From: Pseudomonas vanderleydeniana
GTDB lineage: Bacteria > Pseudomonadota > Gammaproteobacteria > Pseudomonadales > Pseudomonadaceae
Length of the DNA stretch: 64,000 bases
Assembly (NCBI RefSeq): GCF_014268755.2
Contig: NZ_CP077093.1
Coordinates: 6,942,501 to 7,006,500, forward strand
Reading direction: 5' to 3'
A program made the translations under genes and the position numbers. Numbering within the stretch: the stretch's first letter is position 1; every line of letters starts with the position of its first letter. The notes below the pieces were generated by a model, which was given only the letters and a program-made list of their open reading frames with translations, was not told where the DNA came from and searched no databases. Below are positions 1-8,437 of this stretch, piece by piece.

Positions 1-8
1 GCTTTCAC
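1..8 (-). CDS. Possible 5' end of a leftward gene (only the first codons are inside)
   Basis: On the minus strand a GAGGAG ribosome-binding sequence (about 13-20) is followed after six bases by GTG at 8-6 and then AAA. This looks like the start of a leftward gene whose body lies outside the window. Only two full codons are visible, so neither product nor family can be named. Confidence 0.25.
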
Positions 9-166
9 GATTCGCTCCTCAATCCGGTTTGCGGTCTAGCATAGCGAGCCGTGCCAGATAGCCCAAGCACAAAGCTTATAGGTGACTATCAGGCCAGGGC
101 ATGCTCGTTGACCCTTCGATTCACACTCCTACACTTATCGGCCATCACTCCCAAAGGAATAGCCCG

Positions 167-1144
167 ATGAAAGCCGTACTGTGCAAAGCCTTCGGCACTG
201 CCGAGACGCTGGTGCTGGAGGAAATCGCGAGTCCGACTGCGAAGAAGAACGAAATCCTGCTGCAGGTCCATGCCGCCGGGGTGAACTTCCCGGATACGCT
301 GATCATCGAGGGCAAATACCAGTTCAAGCCGCCCTTCCCGTTCTCGCCCGGCGGCGAGGCCGCCGGCGTGGTCACGGCCGTGGGAGAGAAGGTCGGCCAT
401 CTCAAGGTCGGCGACCGGGTCATGGCCCTGACCGGCTGGGGCAGCTTCGCCGAGGAAGTGGCGGTACCCGCCTACAACGTGCTGCCGATCCCCGCCACGA
501 TGGATTTCACCAGCGCCGCCGCCTTCAGCATGACCTACGGCACCTCGATGCATGCCCTCAAGCAACGCGCCCAATTGCAGCCTGGGGAAACCCTGCTGGT
601 GCTCGGTGCTTCCGGCGGTGTCGGCCTGGCGGCGGTGGAGATCGGCAAGGCGATGGGCGCACGGGTGATCGCCGCCGCCAGCAGCGCCGACAAGCTCGCC
701 GTGGCCAAGGCCGCCGGCGCCGATGAGTTGATCAACTACAGCGAAACCAGCCTCAAGGACGAGATCAAGCGCCTGACCGATGGCAACGGTGCCGACGTGA
801 TCTACGATCCGGTGGGCGGCGACCTGTTCGACCAGGCCGTGCGCTCCATTGCCTGGAACGGCCGGCTGCTGGTGGTCGGCTTCGCCAGCGGGCGCATCCC
901 CGAGCTGCCGGTGAACCTGACGCTGCTCAAGGGCGCTGCAGTGGTCGGGGTGTTCTGGGGCTCCTTCGCCCAACGCCAGCCACAGGACAACGCGGCGAAC
1001 TTCCAGCAACTGTTCGCCTGGTTCGCCGAGGGCAGGCTCAAGCCGCTGGTGTCGCGGACCTATCCGCTGGCCGAAGCGGCCCGCGCCATCGATGAGCTTG
1101 GCCAGCGCAAAGCCGTGGGCAAGGTGGTGGTCCAGGTCCGCTGA
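167..1144 (+). CDS. NADPH:quinone oxidoreductase family protein (MDR superfamily)
   Basis: Predicted cytosolic NAD(P)H-dependent oxidoreductase of 325 residues. The N-terminal half is a GroES-like fold and the second half a Rossmann domain with the nucleotide loop LVLGASGGVGLAA near residue 145, the AxxGGVG form typical of zinc-free quinone oxidoreductases; the zinc-binding cysteines of classical alcohol dehydrogenases are absent. The ATG at 167 was preferred to the upstream ATG at 101 because AAAGGA lies eight bases before it and MKAVLC is the usual family start. It stands alone, followed by a phosphatase gene about 100 bases on. The true substrate cannot be read from the sequence. Confidence 0.85.
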   Translation: MKAVLCKAFGTAETLVLEEIASPTAKKNEILLQVHAAGVNFPDTLIIEGKYQFKPPFPFSPGGEAAGVVTAVGEKVGHLKVGDRVMALTGWGSFAEEVAVPAYNVLPIPATMDFTSAAAFSMTYGTSMHALKQRAQLQPGETLLVLGASGGVGLAAVEIGKAMGARVIAAASSADKLAVAKAAGADELINYSETSLKDEIKRLTDGNGADVIYDPVGGDLFDQAVRSIAWNGRLLVVGFASGRIPELPVNLTLLKGAAVVGVFWGSFAQRQPQDNAANFQQLFAWFAEGRLKPLVSRTYPLAEAARAIDELGQRKAVGKVVVQVR

Positions 1145-1247
1145 CACAGGTTTCATCCGGCCCTCGCGCCGAACAGGGCTATATTCAGCCCCATGGACCG
1201 ACAGCGCCCAGCCCGGGCGCTGCTCCCAATCCCATGGAGGCACATCG

Positions 1248-1856
1248 ATGATTGCGCTGCTGCACAAACTGCTACCTGGTGCCCTGCTGTTGTCGGCGCT
1301 GATACTGCCCGTCACGGCCCAGGCCCAGAAGACGCAAGGCCTGCGCGACACCACCGTGCTGATCGTCCGGCACGCGGAAAAACCCGACCAGGGCCGCGGC
1401 CTCAGCCCCCGGGGCGAGCAACGCGCCCAGGCCTATGCCAGCTACTTCGACCCGCTCAAGCTCAAGGACCAGGACCTGGTACCGCAACGCCTGATCGCCA
1501 CCAGCGACAGCAAGGAAAGCGACCGCCCGCGCCTGACCCTCACCCCGCTCGCGCAACGCCTGCAACTGCCGATCGAACAACCGTACGCCGACGACCAGGT
1601 CGACAAGCTGGTCAAGTCACTGGGCAAGGACAACCCGGCACCGGTGCTGCTGATCGCCTGGCATCACGGCCACATCGACAACCTGATCGAGGCCTTTGGT
1701 GGCGACACGAAAAAGCTGCTGGGCCACAAGCACTGGCCGGATGACGTCTACGACTGGCTGCTGGTCCTGCGTTTCGATGATCAGGGCAAACTGGTCGAAT
1801 CGCGCAGCGAAAGGATCCAGGAACACTTGCTGCCCGGCGATGGCGGGACTCCCTGA
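1248..1856 (+). CDS. Exported histidine phosphatase family protein
   Basis: A 202-residue protein with a clear signal peptide (hydrophobic residues about 8-22, cleavage near AQA-Q at about 27), so probably periplasmic. The segment VLIVRHAEKP at about 37-46 is the RH(A/G) catalytic motif of the histidine phosphatase superfamily, and IAWHHGHI near residue 145 supplies the second conserved histidine. GGAGG is seven bases before the ATG at 1248; longer in-frame readings would remove the signal peptide from the N terminus. The substrate is unknown. It lies about 150 bases upstream of glpT, but the GlpR-type operator between them argues for separate control. Confidence 0.8.
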   Translation: MIALLHKLLPGALLLSALILPVTAQAQKTQGLRDTTVLIVRHAEKPDQGRGLSPRGEQRAQAYASYFDPLKLKDQDLVPQRLIATSDSKESDRPRLTLTPLAQRLQLPIEQPYADDQVDKLVKSLGKDNPAPVLLIAWHHGHIDNLIEAFGGDTKKLLGHKHWPDDVYDWLLVLRFDDQGKLVESRSERIQEHLLPGDGGTP

Positions 1857-1946
1857 AAACGTCCTTCACTTAATCCTTCGCGACATGTTCAAAAAACAAC
1901 ATCAAGAATGCTCCATTTCTTACATTTGTAGATGAGAAAGCCTGCT

Positions 1947-1964
1947 ATTTTCGGTAACGAAAAT
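1947..1964 (+). promoter_or_regulatory. Candidate GlpR operator upstream of glpT
   Basis: A perfect 7-bp inverted repeat, ATTTTCG / CGAAAAT, separated by GTAA, lies 46 bases before the glpT start. GlpR operators in gammaproteobacteria have this TTCG(W)TAWCGAA-like core, so repression by GlpR relieved by glycerol-3-phosphate is a reasonable inference. No glpR gene is in the window. Confidence 0.65.
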
Positions 1965-2010
1965 GTAACATTCGCATCCGCAGTCAAAACAAGAAATCTG
2001 GAGCTCTTGA

Positions 2011-3360
2011 ATGTTTGCCTTCTTTCGACCTGCCGCACACCGGGCACCCCTGCCCGAGGAAAAAATAGACAGCACCTACCGACGCCTGCGCTGGCAGATC
2101 TTCGCCGGGATCTTCTTCGGCTATGCCGGTTACTACCTGCTGCGCAAGAACTTCTCGCTGGCCATGCCGTACCTGATCGAACAGGGCTATAGCCGTGGCG
2201 ACCTGGGTGTGGCGATGTCGGCGATCGCCATCGCCTACGGCCTGTCGAAGTTCCTCATGGGCCTGGTGTCCGACCGCTCCAACCCGCGCTACTTCCTGAC
2301 CTTCGGCCTGCTGATCTCTGCGGCGGTGATGTTCATTTTCGGTTTCGCACCCTGGGCCACGTCCAGCGTCACCATGATGTTCATCCTGCTGTTCATCAAC
2401 GGCTGGGCCCAGGGCATGGGCTGGCCGCCGAGCGGACGGACCATGGTGCACTGGTGGTCGCAAAAGGAACGCGGCAGCGTGGTGTCGGTGTGGAACGTCG
2501 CGCATAACGTCGGCGGGGGTCTGATCGGCCCGCTGTTCCTGCTCGGCATGGCCTGGTTCAACGATTGGCATGCAGCGTTCTACGTACCGGCGACCGTGGC
2601 CCTGGGCGTCGCGGCATTCGCTTTCATCACCATGCGCGATACCCCGCAGTCGGTCGGCCTGCCGCCCGTCGAGAAGTACAAGAACGATTACCCCGAAGGC
2701 TACGACGCCAGCCACGAAAGCGAATTCAGCGCCAAGGAAATCTTCGTCAAGTACGTGCTGCGCAACAAGATGCTCTGGTACATCGCCATGGCCAACGTCT
2801 TCGTCTACCTGCTGCGCTACGGGGTCCTGGACTGGGCGCCGACCTACCTCAAGGAAGCCAAGCACTTCGACGTCGACAAGACCTCCTGGGCCTATTTCTT
2901 CTACGAGTGGGCAGGGATTCCGGGCACGCTGCTGTGCGGCTGGATGTCGGACAAGATCTTCCGCGGCAACCGTGGCCTGACCGGCATGGTGTTCATGGGC
3001 CTGGTGACCGTGGCGACCCTGGTGTACTGGCTCAACCCGGCCGGCAACCCGACCGTCGACATGATCGCGCTGTTCTCCATCGGCTTCCTGATCTACGGCC
3101 CGGTCATGCTGATCGGCCTGCAGGCGTTGGAACTGGCACCGAAGAAAGCCGCAGGCACTGCTGCCGGCTTCACCGGCCTGTTCGGCTACCTGGGTGGTTC
3201 GGTCGCGGCGAGTGCCGCCATGGGCTACACCGTCGACCACTTCGGCTGGGATGGCGGTTTTGTCCTGCTGGTGGTGGCCTGCCTGCTGTCCATGGCCTTC
3301 CTGGCCCCGACCCTGTGGCACACCCGCGCGGCCAGTTCGAGCCGTAGCGCTATCGCCTGA
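2011..3360 (+). CDS. glpT: Glycerol-3-phosphate transporter GlpT
   Basis: Inner-membrane antiporter of the major facilitator superfamily that takes up sn-glycerol-3-phosphate in exchange for phosphate. The 449 residues match the usual length (about 450) and contain about twelve hydrophobic segments. The residues known to bind substrate in the E. coli protein fall at the same numbers here: Arg45 (in YYLLRKNF), His165 (in WNVAHNVGG) and Arg269 (in [11 protein letters not shown]). GlpT is also the known uptake route for fosfomycin in pseudomonads. The gene is monocistronic, preceded by a GlpR-type operator and followed by a G+C-rich inverted repeat. Confidence 0.96.
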   Translation: MFAFFRPAAHRAPLPEEKIDSTYRRLRWQIFAGIFFGYAGYYLLRKNFSLAMPYLIEQGYSRGDLGVAMSAIAIAYGLSKFLMGLVSDRSNPRYFLTFGLLISAAVMFIFGFAPWATSSVTMMFILLFINGWAQGMGWPPSGRTMVHWWSQKERGSVVSVWNVAHNVGGGLIGPLFLLGMAWFNDWHAAFYVPATVALGVAAFAFITMRDTPQSVGLPPVEKYKNDYPEGYDASHESEFSAKEIFVKYVLRNKMLWYIAMANVFVYLLRYGVLDWAPTYLKEAKHFDVDKTSWAYFFYEWAGIPGTLLCGWMSDKIFRGNRGLTGMVFMGLVTVATLVYWLNPAGNPTVDMIALFSIGFLIYGPVMLIGLQALELAPKKAAGTAAGFTGLFGYLGGSVAASAAMGYTVDHFGWDGGFVLLVVACLLSMAFLAPTLWHTRAASSSRSAIA

Positions 3361-3370
3361 CCCACCTCAC

Positions 3371-3400
3371 CCCGTGGGAGCCGGCCGTCTCCCACACGGG
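3371..3400. repeat. G+C-rich inverted repeat after glpT
   Basis: GTGGGAG (3374-3380) pairs with CTCCCAC (3389-3395), flanked by CCC/GGG. There is no T run, so it is more like a solitary REP hairpin than a canonical terminator. It lies between the convergent glpT and chaC. Confidence 0.4.
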
Positions 3401-3423
3401 CAATCCCGTGCATGCATCGGGCT

Positions 3424-4071
3424 TCAGTGCGAGCCAGAGCGGCAGCGCTTGAGCCGTGCCTCCAGGTTGCGATCCGGCATGGCATGGCTGCGCAGGGCGC
3501 TGGCGGTCTGTTCGACGTAATCGCGGGTGGTGCCGTAACGCCCGCAAGCACTTTGCAGCACTTGGGTCAGCACGCTGTCAGGCAGGTTACCGGCATAGCT
3601 GGGCAGATGCCGCTCGAGCACGAAGCCCAGGGCCTGAACCGTCTGTCCGGTTTCCAGCCGGCAGTTGAGCCAGTGCGGTCGATAGGACGGCACTGGCATC
3701 TCGCGCTGCCACAGGGCATAGAGCGACGCCTCCAGTTGATCCTCCGGCAGCCGGTAGGCAAAGCCGCTGCAGGAGCCGCCACGGTCCAGGCCGAACACCA
3801 GCCCCGGCAACTCCGGCGTGCCGCGATGCTCATGGGACCACAGGTACAGGCCACGGTGATAGCCGTGCACCCGCCCCCGCACGCGCTCCACTGCCGAACA
3901 CTCCGGCCGCCAGATCAGTGAACCGTAGGCAAACAGCCAGACCGGCCCTCCCTTGTGTCGGGCCATCGTGGCCTGCATCGAGCTGAGCAATTGTTCGTGG
4001 GTCAGTTGCGCCCCCAGCTCAAGGCGCGGCGGATAAGCCAAACCCGATAACACAGGATCTGTAGCAGCCAT
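3424..4071 (-). CDS. chaC: ChaC-type gamma-glutamylcyclotransferase
   Basis: Predicted cytosolic glutathione-specific gamma-glutamylcyclotransferase, releasing 5-oxoproline and Cys-Gly from glutathione. The 215-residue protein carries the signature WLFAYGSLIWRP at about 45-56 (substrate-binding YGSL loop) and a later acidic residue in LYALWQREM that fits the catalytic glutamate. No signal peptide is seen. It is convergent with glpT and lies 27 bases downstream of the TonB-dependent receptor on the same strand, so it may be read through from it. Family assignment is firm; physiological role in this organism is inferred. Confidence 0.85.
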   Translation of the reverse strand: MAATDPVLSGLAYPPRLELGAQLTHEQLLSSMQATMARHKGGPVWLFAYGSLIWRPECSAVERVRGRVHGYHRGLYLWSHEHRGTPELPGLVFGLDRGGSCSGFAYRLPEDQLEASLYALWQREMPVPSYRPHWLNCRLETGQTVQALGFVLERHLPSYAGNLPDSVLTQVLQSACGRYGTTRDYVEQTASALRSHAMPDRNLEARLKRCRSGSH

Positions 4072-4098
4072 GACGAATCGCGCGGGGCTCCTGAGTGG

Positions 4099-6501
4099 TT
4101 ACCAGTTGTAAGTCACTTTACCGTAATAGAACGCGCCGCTGTAACCGTACGGCGAATAAGTGCTGTAGGCCAGGTTGCCGCCGCTGTTGGCGTAGGCGCT
4201 GAGCTTCTCCGGGTACTTGTCGGTGACGTTGTCGCCGCCCAGGGTGAAGGTCCACTGCTTGAGCTTGTAGTCCGCCGCCAGGTCCAGCAGCCAGGCCGCC
4301 TTGAAGGTCTGGTCGTTGATCGCGTCGGCCTGGTAGCTGGTGAACGAACCGTAGCGGGTCAGGTTGCTGTGCAGCACCCAGTTGCCGAAGCTCAGGTCGT
4401 TGCCGAACGTCAGCTTGTGCCGGGGCGTGGTATCGCCCAGCAGGCCCAGCCGCTCACGACGATCCACCCGCACCAGGTTGACCCCCAGTTGATTGAGGAT
4501 CGCCGGGTTGTCCTTCACATCGGTGACCTTGGTCCTGTTGTAGTTATAGCCCAGGGTGCTGTTCCAGCGCGCGCCGTTGTCCAGCTGATAGCGATAGTTG
4601 GCCACCAGGTCGATGCCGTTGGTGCTGGTGTTGGTGGCGTTGGTGAAGTAACGCGCGCTGGTGTAGTTGATGTTGCCGACCCCGTTGGCCTGCAGGTAGT
4701 TGATCGCGGCGTTGTTCAGCACCAGGTTGGACGACAGGCTGATGCGGTCACGGATGTCGATGCGGTAGAAGTCGGCCGTCACCGTCAGGTTGTCCGCCGG
4801 CTCCAGTACCAGGCCGAGGCTGTAGTTGCGCGATTTCTCCGCCTTCAGGTCCTCGGCGCCGAGCAGCCGCGCCACCTGGCTGTTGGCGGCGAAGGTGCCG
4901 GCTTCCTGCACGGTCGAGCCGATCAGTTGCGACGAGGTGTAGGTGAAGTTCTGCTGGGCCAGGGACGGCGCGCGGAAACCGTTGGAAATGCTGCCGCGCA
5001 CCGCCACCTGCGGGGTGAAGTCGTAGCGCGCCGACAACGAACCGCTGACGTTGGAGCCGAAGTCGCTGTAGTCCTCGTGGCGCACCGCTGCCGAGGCGCT
5101 GAGCTTCTCGGTGAAATGGGTTTCCAGGTCCAGGTACTGGGCGAAGTTGTGCCGCGAGTAGCTGCCGGCGTCCGCGGCACGGAAGCCGCCAAGGCCCGAA
5201 CTGCCGCTCTGGTAGTAGGACTCGGGCTGGCCGGCGCTGATCTGGTAGCCTTGGCGCAGGTACTCGGCACCCAGCGCCACCGAGACCGGGTACGGCAGCC
5301 AGCCGAGGCTGAATTCGCGCGACAGGTCGAGGTTCAGCTGGCGCTGGTCGTTGCTCAGGGTGCCGTTGTCGAATTTGCGCGGGCTGTTCAGGCCCAGCGA
5401 GGTGTTGATGGTTTCGGTGCTCAGCTCGTACTCGTTCTTGCCGTAGTTGGCCGACAGGTCGTAGTGCCAGTCATCCGCCAGCAGGCCGCGCAGGCCGACC
5501 ACCAGCGAGGTGTCCTCGAGGTTGCCGTGGATCAGTGGCAGGTAGCCGTCGGGGAAGATCGCCGGGATGTTGTTCGAAGCGTTGCTCGCCCGGTAGAACG
5601 CCGCCGTTTCGCCGCGACGCTTGCTGTAGCCACCGAAGCTGTAGAGTTCGGCGGCGTCGTTGAAACTGTAGGCGGAGTTGAACTGCAGCTTGCCCTCGTT
5701 GGTGGCCGGCTCGCCTTGGCGGAACACCTGCTGGCCATAGGTCGTCGAGCCGACGCTGGCCGGGCGATAGTCCTTGCCGGCGCGGTTGGTGTAGTCGTTG
5801 TCGGCCCCTTCGCCGGAAAGGTTGAAGAAACCGTTATCGCCCAGGACGAAGCCGCTGTTGCCGTCGAGCTGGCGATGAATGCCATCGCCCTTCTTGTATT
5901 CGCCGAACTTGCTCGAGATCGAGCCGCCGTGGTCGGCGCTCTTGAGGATCACGTTGATCACCCCGGCAATCGCATCGGAGCCATAGCGGGCCGAGGCGCC
6001 ATCACGCAGCACCTCGATGTGGTCGACCGCCGAAATCGGGATCGCATTCAGGTCGGCCGGGGCCGAGCCACGCCCTACCGCACCCCCGAGGTTGACGAAG
6101 GCACTGGTATGCCGGCGCTTGCCATTGACCAGTACCAGCACCTGGTCCGGCGACAGGCCGCGCAGTTGCGCCGGACGCACCAGCTCGGCGCCATCCACCA
6201 GCGACGGACGCGGGAAGTTGATCGAGGGAATCAACCGCGACAGGACCGTGCCCAGCTCATCCGAGCCGCTGCTGCGCAGGCTGTCGCCACTGATCACGTC
6301 GATCGGCGACAGCGAACCACTGGCGGTGCGCTCCTGGGCGCGGGTGCCGGTGACAATGACGGTATCGAGTTTCGGCGCATCGGCCGTGGTGTTTTCCGAG
6401 TCGGCGGCAGCCACCGAGGTGAAGGTCATCGCGCCTGCGGCGGTCAGCAAATGAGCGGACAAAATCGCCGAGTACAGCCGGTGTTGCGTGTTGCTCCCCA
6501 T
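4099..6501 (-). CDS. TonB-dependent outer-membrane receptor, substrate unknown
   Basis: An 800-residue TonB-dependent receptor. After an N-terminal export signal comes a TonB-box-like LDTVIVTGTR (about residues 45-55), then a plug domain containing LRGLSPDQVLVLVNGKRR and IEVLRDGASARYGSDAIAGVINV, and a long barrel with many aromatic-alternating strands that ends in an aromatic residue (YNW). The ATG at 6501 is preceded by AGGGGAG; an in-frame ATG seven codons upstream has no better signal. I see no sigma-regulator pair or siderophore genes beside it and no convincing Fur box, so the ligand (siderophore, B12, sugar, peptide) cannot be assigned. Confidence 0.9.
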   Translation of the reverse strand: MGSNTQHRLYSAILSAHLLTAAGAMTFTSVAAADSENTTADAPKLDTVIVTGTRAQERTASGSLSPIDVISGDSLRSSGSDELGTVLSRLIPSINFPRPSLVDGAELVRPAQLRGLSPDQVLVLVNGKRRHTSAFVNLGGAVGRGSAPADLNAIPISAVDHIEVLRDGASARYGSDAIAGVINVILKSADHGGSISSKFGEYKKGDGIHRQLDGNSGFVLGDNGFFNLSGEGADNDYTNRAGKDYRPASVGSTTYGQQVFRQGEPATNEGKLQFNSAYSFNDAAELYSFGGYSKRRGETAAFYRASNASNNIPAIFPDGYLPLIHGNLEDTSLVVGLRGLLADDWHYDLSANYGKNEYELSTETINTSLGLNSPRKFDNGTLSNDQRQLNLDLSREFSLGWLPYPVSVALGAEYLRQGYQISAGQPESYYQSGSSGLGGFRAADAGSYSRHNFAQYLDLETHFTEKLSASAAVRHEDYSDFGSNVSGSLSARYDFTPQVAVRGSISNGFRAPSLAQQNFTYTSSQLIGSTVQEAGTFAANSQVARLLGAEDLKAEKSRNYSLGLVLEPADNLTVTADFYRIDIRDRISLSSNLVLNNAAINYLQANGVGNINYTSARYFTNATNTSTNGIDLVANYRYQLDNGARWNSTLGYNYNRTKVTDVKDNPAILNQLGVNLVRVDRRERLGLLGDTTPRHKLTFGNDLSFGNWVLHSNLTRYGSFTSYQADAINDQTFKAAWLLDLAADYKLKQWTFTLGGDNVTDKYPEKLSAYANSGGNLAYSTYSPYGYSGAFYYGKVTYNW

Positions 6502-6806
6502 ACCGCTCCCCTTGGAATCCAAAGTCGGGGCCTCATGCCCCGAGTTCGCACGATCGGTCCGTGTGGCGAACGGTGTCGGTCATGGTGTTGATGTTTGCCA
6601 GGATGCAAAGCCGGTAGTCCGATGTCATATAGCCTAATGATATGTAACAAATAAATTAAATACCGGAATCGAATATGGATAAGCTAAACGCAAGATTGGT
6701 AAAAATCCCTACGGACCTTTCAGAGAGCAGGAGCTGACGAGCCGCGGCCAGGCTCCGTATAACGGCCAGCTCCTTGAACCATCGCATGCCAGAGAGGCCA
6801 GGCCAC
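6502..6806. other. Intergenic region between divergent genes, AT-rich core
   Basis: No credible gene. The stretch at about 6625-6690 is much richer in A+T than its surroundings and contains CATAT and ATATG arms eight to nine bases apart; it probably holds the divergent promoters of the TonB receptor (leftward) and of the small exported protein (rightward). I could not align a good -35/-10 pair or a Fur box with confidence. Confidence 0.4.
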
Positions 6807-7289
6807 ATGAATCGAACCTTGCTCGCCGCCATCCTTGCCCTGACACTGGGCCCGGCCAGCGCCGCGCTCGCCATCCAGGACACGCCAGTGGAAAAGGGCT
6901 TCTGGTACGCCCAGACCAGCCTGTATACCCGGCACTATTCGCCAGCCCCCGAACACAACAACAACCAGGACCTGCTCGGCCTGGAGCGTCATGACGGCTC
7001 GGGATGGCTGTATGGTGCGGCGACCTTTCGCAACTCGTTCAGCCAGCGCTCGTACTATGGCTATGTCGGGCAGCGCTTCGACAGTGCGCGTTATCCGCTG
7101 TATGCGAAGGTGACGGGAGGGTTGTTGCAGGGCTATCGCGGCGAGTACCGCGACAAGATCCCGTTGAACCGCCTGGGCGTGGCACCGGTGGTGATTCCGT
7201 CGGTGGGCACCTACTACGGGCCGGTGGCGGCGGAACTGGTGCTACTGGGGTTCAATGCGGCGATGATCACCACCGGGGTTCGATTCTGA
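6807..7289 (+). CDS. Small exported, probably outer-membrane barrel protein (PagP-like features)
   Basis: A 160-residue protein with a signal peptide (hydrophobic residues 4-22, cleavage around ASAALA). The mature part, about 135 residues, is rich in Tyr, Phe and Gly, shows alternating aromatic patterns (SYYGYVGQRFDS, VTGGLLQGYRG) and ends in Phe, as eight-stranded outer-membrane barrels do. A conserved-looking TRHY near the N terminus and FRNSFS further on recall palmitoyltransferase PagP, but this is only a resemblance. Database records often label such proteins sn-glycerol-3-phosphate transporter, which the sequence does not support. The ATG at 6807 was taken because it begins the signal peptide; the ATG at 6774 would add 11 polar residues. 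Confidence 0.7.
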   Translation: MNRTLLAAILALTLGPASAALAIQDTPVEKGFWYAQTSLYTRHYSPAPEHNNNQDLLGLERHDGSGWLYGAATFRNSFSQRSYYGYVGQRFDSARYPLYAKVTGGLLQGYRGEYRDKIPLNRLGVAPVVIPSVGTYYGPVAAELVLLGFNAAMITTGVRF

Positions 7290-7298
7290 CGCATTCGC

Positions 7299-7446
7299 AG
7301 CGCTGTTGTGGCGAGGGGGCTTGCCCCCGCTGGGCGGCGCAGCCGTCCCCAGACCTGCCACCCGGAACTGTCAGGTAATGCGAGGTAGCCGGCATCAGGG
7401 GAGCTTCGCTCCCCAGCGGGGCAAGCCCCCTCACCACAACAGCGCT
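7299..7446. repeat. REP doublet (REPIN), GTGGCGAGGGGGCTTGC family
   Basis: Two inverted REP units: the left carries GGCGAGGGGGCTTGCCCC (7310 onwards), the right its reverse complement, GGGGCAAGCCCCCTCACC, ending at about 7436. The outer arms extend the palindrome with AGCGCTGTTGTGG / CCACAACAGCGCT. About 75 bases separate the units. This is the standard Pseudomonas REPIN layout, mobilised by RAYT transposases. Confidence 0.9.
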
Positions 7447-7468
7447 CACTGTCTCAGTTGAAGGCCAA

Positions 7469-8437
7469 TCAGGGCCTGGGCGCGTAGGCGAACACATCGG
7501 CACGCATCTGGTGCGCGTCCATCCCCGCCTCGACCAGCGCATCCAGCGTTGCATAGATCATCGCCGGCGAGCCGCTGGCATAGACCCGCACGCTCGACAG
7601 GTCGGCAATGTCCTCGCAGACCGCCTCGTGCAGCATGCCGCAGCGCCCTTCCCAGCCACACAGGTCGCTGACCACCTTGTGCAGGAACAGGTTGGGCAAC
7701 TTCTGCCACTCGTCCCAATGCTCCAGCGCGTAGAAGTCCTCGGGCCGCCGCACGCCCCAGTACAGGTGCACCGGGTGTTCGAAGCCCCGCGACCGGCAAT
7801 GCTCGATCAGGCTGTGCATCTGCGCCATGCCGGTACCGGCGGCGATCAGCACCAGCGGCGCATCCGGCAACTCGGCCAGGTGGGTATCGCCGAACGGCAG
7901 TTCGACCCGCGCCATGCGGTTGCGCTGCAACTGCTCGATCAGCTTGCGCGCGCTGGCTTCACGGGCCAGCACATGCAGCTCCAGGTCGCGCCCGGCATGT
8001 GGCGCAGAGGCCAGGGAAAACGCCGATTTCTCGCCGCTGTCACGCTCGATCATCAGGTATTGCCCGGCGTGGTAGCGCGGCGGCTTGCCCGCCGGCGCCC
8101 GCAGGCGTACCCGCCAGACATCGCCGCCGATCTCGACGCATTCGGTCAACTGACACGCCAGGCTACGCACCGGCAATTCTCCCAGGGCCAGGACACCATC
8201 CCAGAGCACCACGCAATCTTCCAGGGGCTCGGCGATACAAGTGTAGAACTCGCCATGGTCACGGACAGCGCCCGCCTGCGCGACCCGCCCTTCCACCAGC
8301 AGGGCCGCACAGACGTGACAGTTGCCATTGCGGCAGCTTTGCGGGCAGTCATAGCCCAGCCGCCGGGCACCGTCGAGAATCCGCTCTCCTGGCCGTATCT
8401 CCAGTACGGCTCCAGAGGGCTGCAAGGTCACACGCAT
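7469..8437 (-). CDS. 2Fe-2S flavoreductase coupled to ubiD (CDP-6-deoxy-delta-3,4-glucoseen reductase-like)
   Basis: A 322-residue electron-transfer flavoprotein: an N-terminal ferredoxin domain with the cluster ligands in CPQSCRNGNCHVC (about residues 31-43) and a further Cys in YTCIAE, followed by a ferredoxin-NADP reductase module with RYHAGQYLMIE (FAD binding) and APLVLIAAGTGMAQMHSL (NAD binding). Members are commonly named CDP-6-deoxy-delta-3,4-glucoseen reductase, but no deoxysugar genes are near. Its start codon overlaps the ubiD stop (TGATG), so the two are translationally coupled. In E. coli the flavin reductase gene fre follows ubiD, which suggests a role in reducing flavin for the UbiX/UbiD system. 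The ATG at 8437 has AGGAA seven bases upstream. Confidence 0.85.
   Translation of the reverse strand: MRVTLQPSGAVLEIRPGERILDGARRLGYDCPQSCRNGNCHVCAALLVEGRVAQAGAVRDHGEFYTCIAEPLEDCVVLWDGVLALGELPVRSLACQLTECVEIGGDVWRVRLRAPAGKPPRYHAGQYLMIERDSGEKSAFSLASAPHAGRDLELHVLAREASARKLIEQLQRNRMARVELPFGDTHLAELPDAPLVLIAAGTGMAQMHSLIEHCRSRGFEHPVHLYWGVRRPEDFYALEHWDEWQKLPNLFLHKVVSDLCGWEGRCGMLHEAVCEDIADLSSVRVYASGSPAMIYATLDALVEAGMDAHQMRADVFAYAPRP

Noticed and set aside
89..1354. A 421-codon leftward open frame across the quinone oxidoreductase gene
   Set aside because: It is the high-GC antisense shadow of a well-recognised gene: His/Gly/Arg-rich, no family match and no ribosome-binding site.
4369..6591. A 740-codon rightward open frame opposite the TonB-dependent receptor
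   Set aside because: Composition (Val/Arg/Gln/Gly-rich, no hydrophobic core) is that of an antisense frame; the opposite strand encodes an unmistakable receptor.
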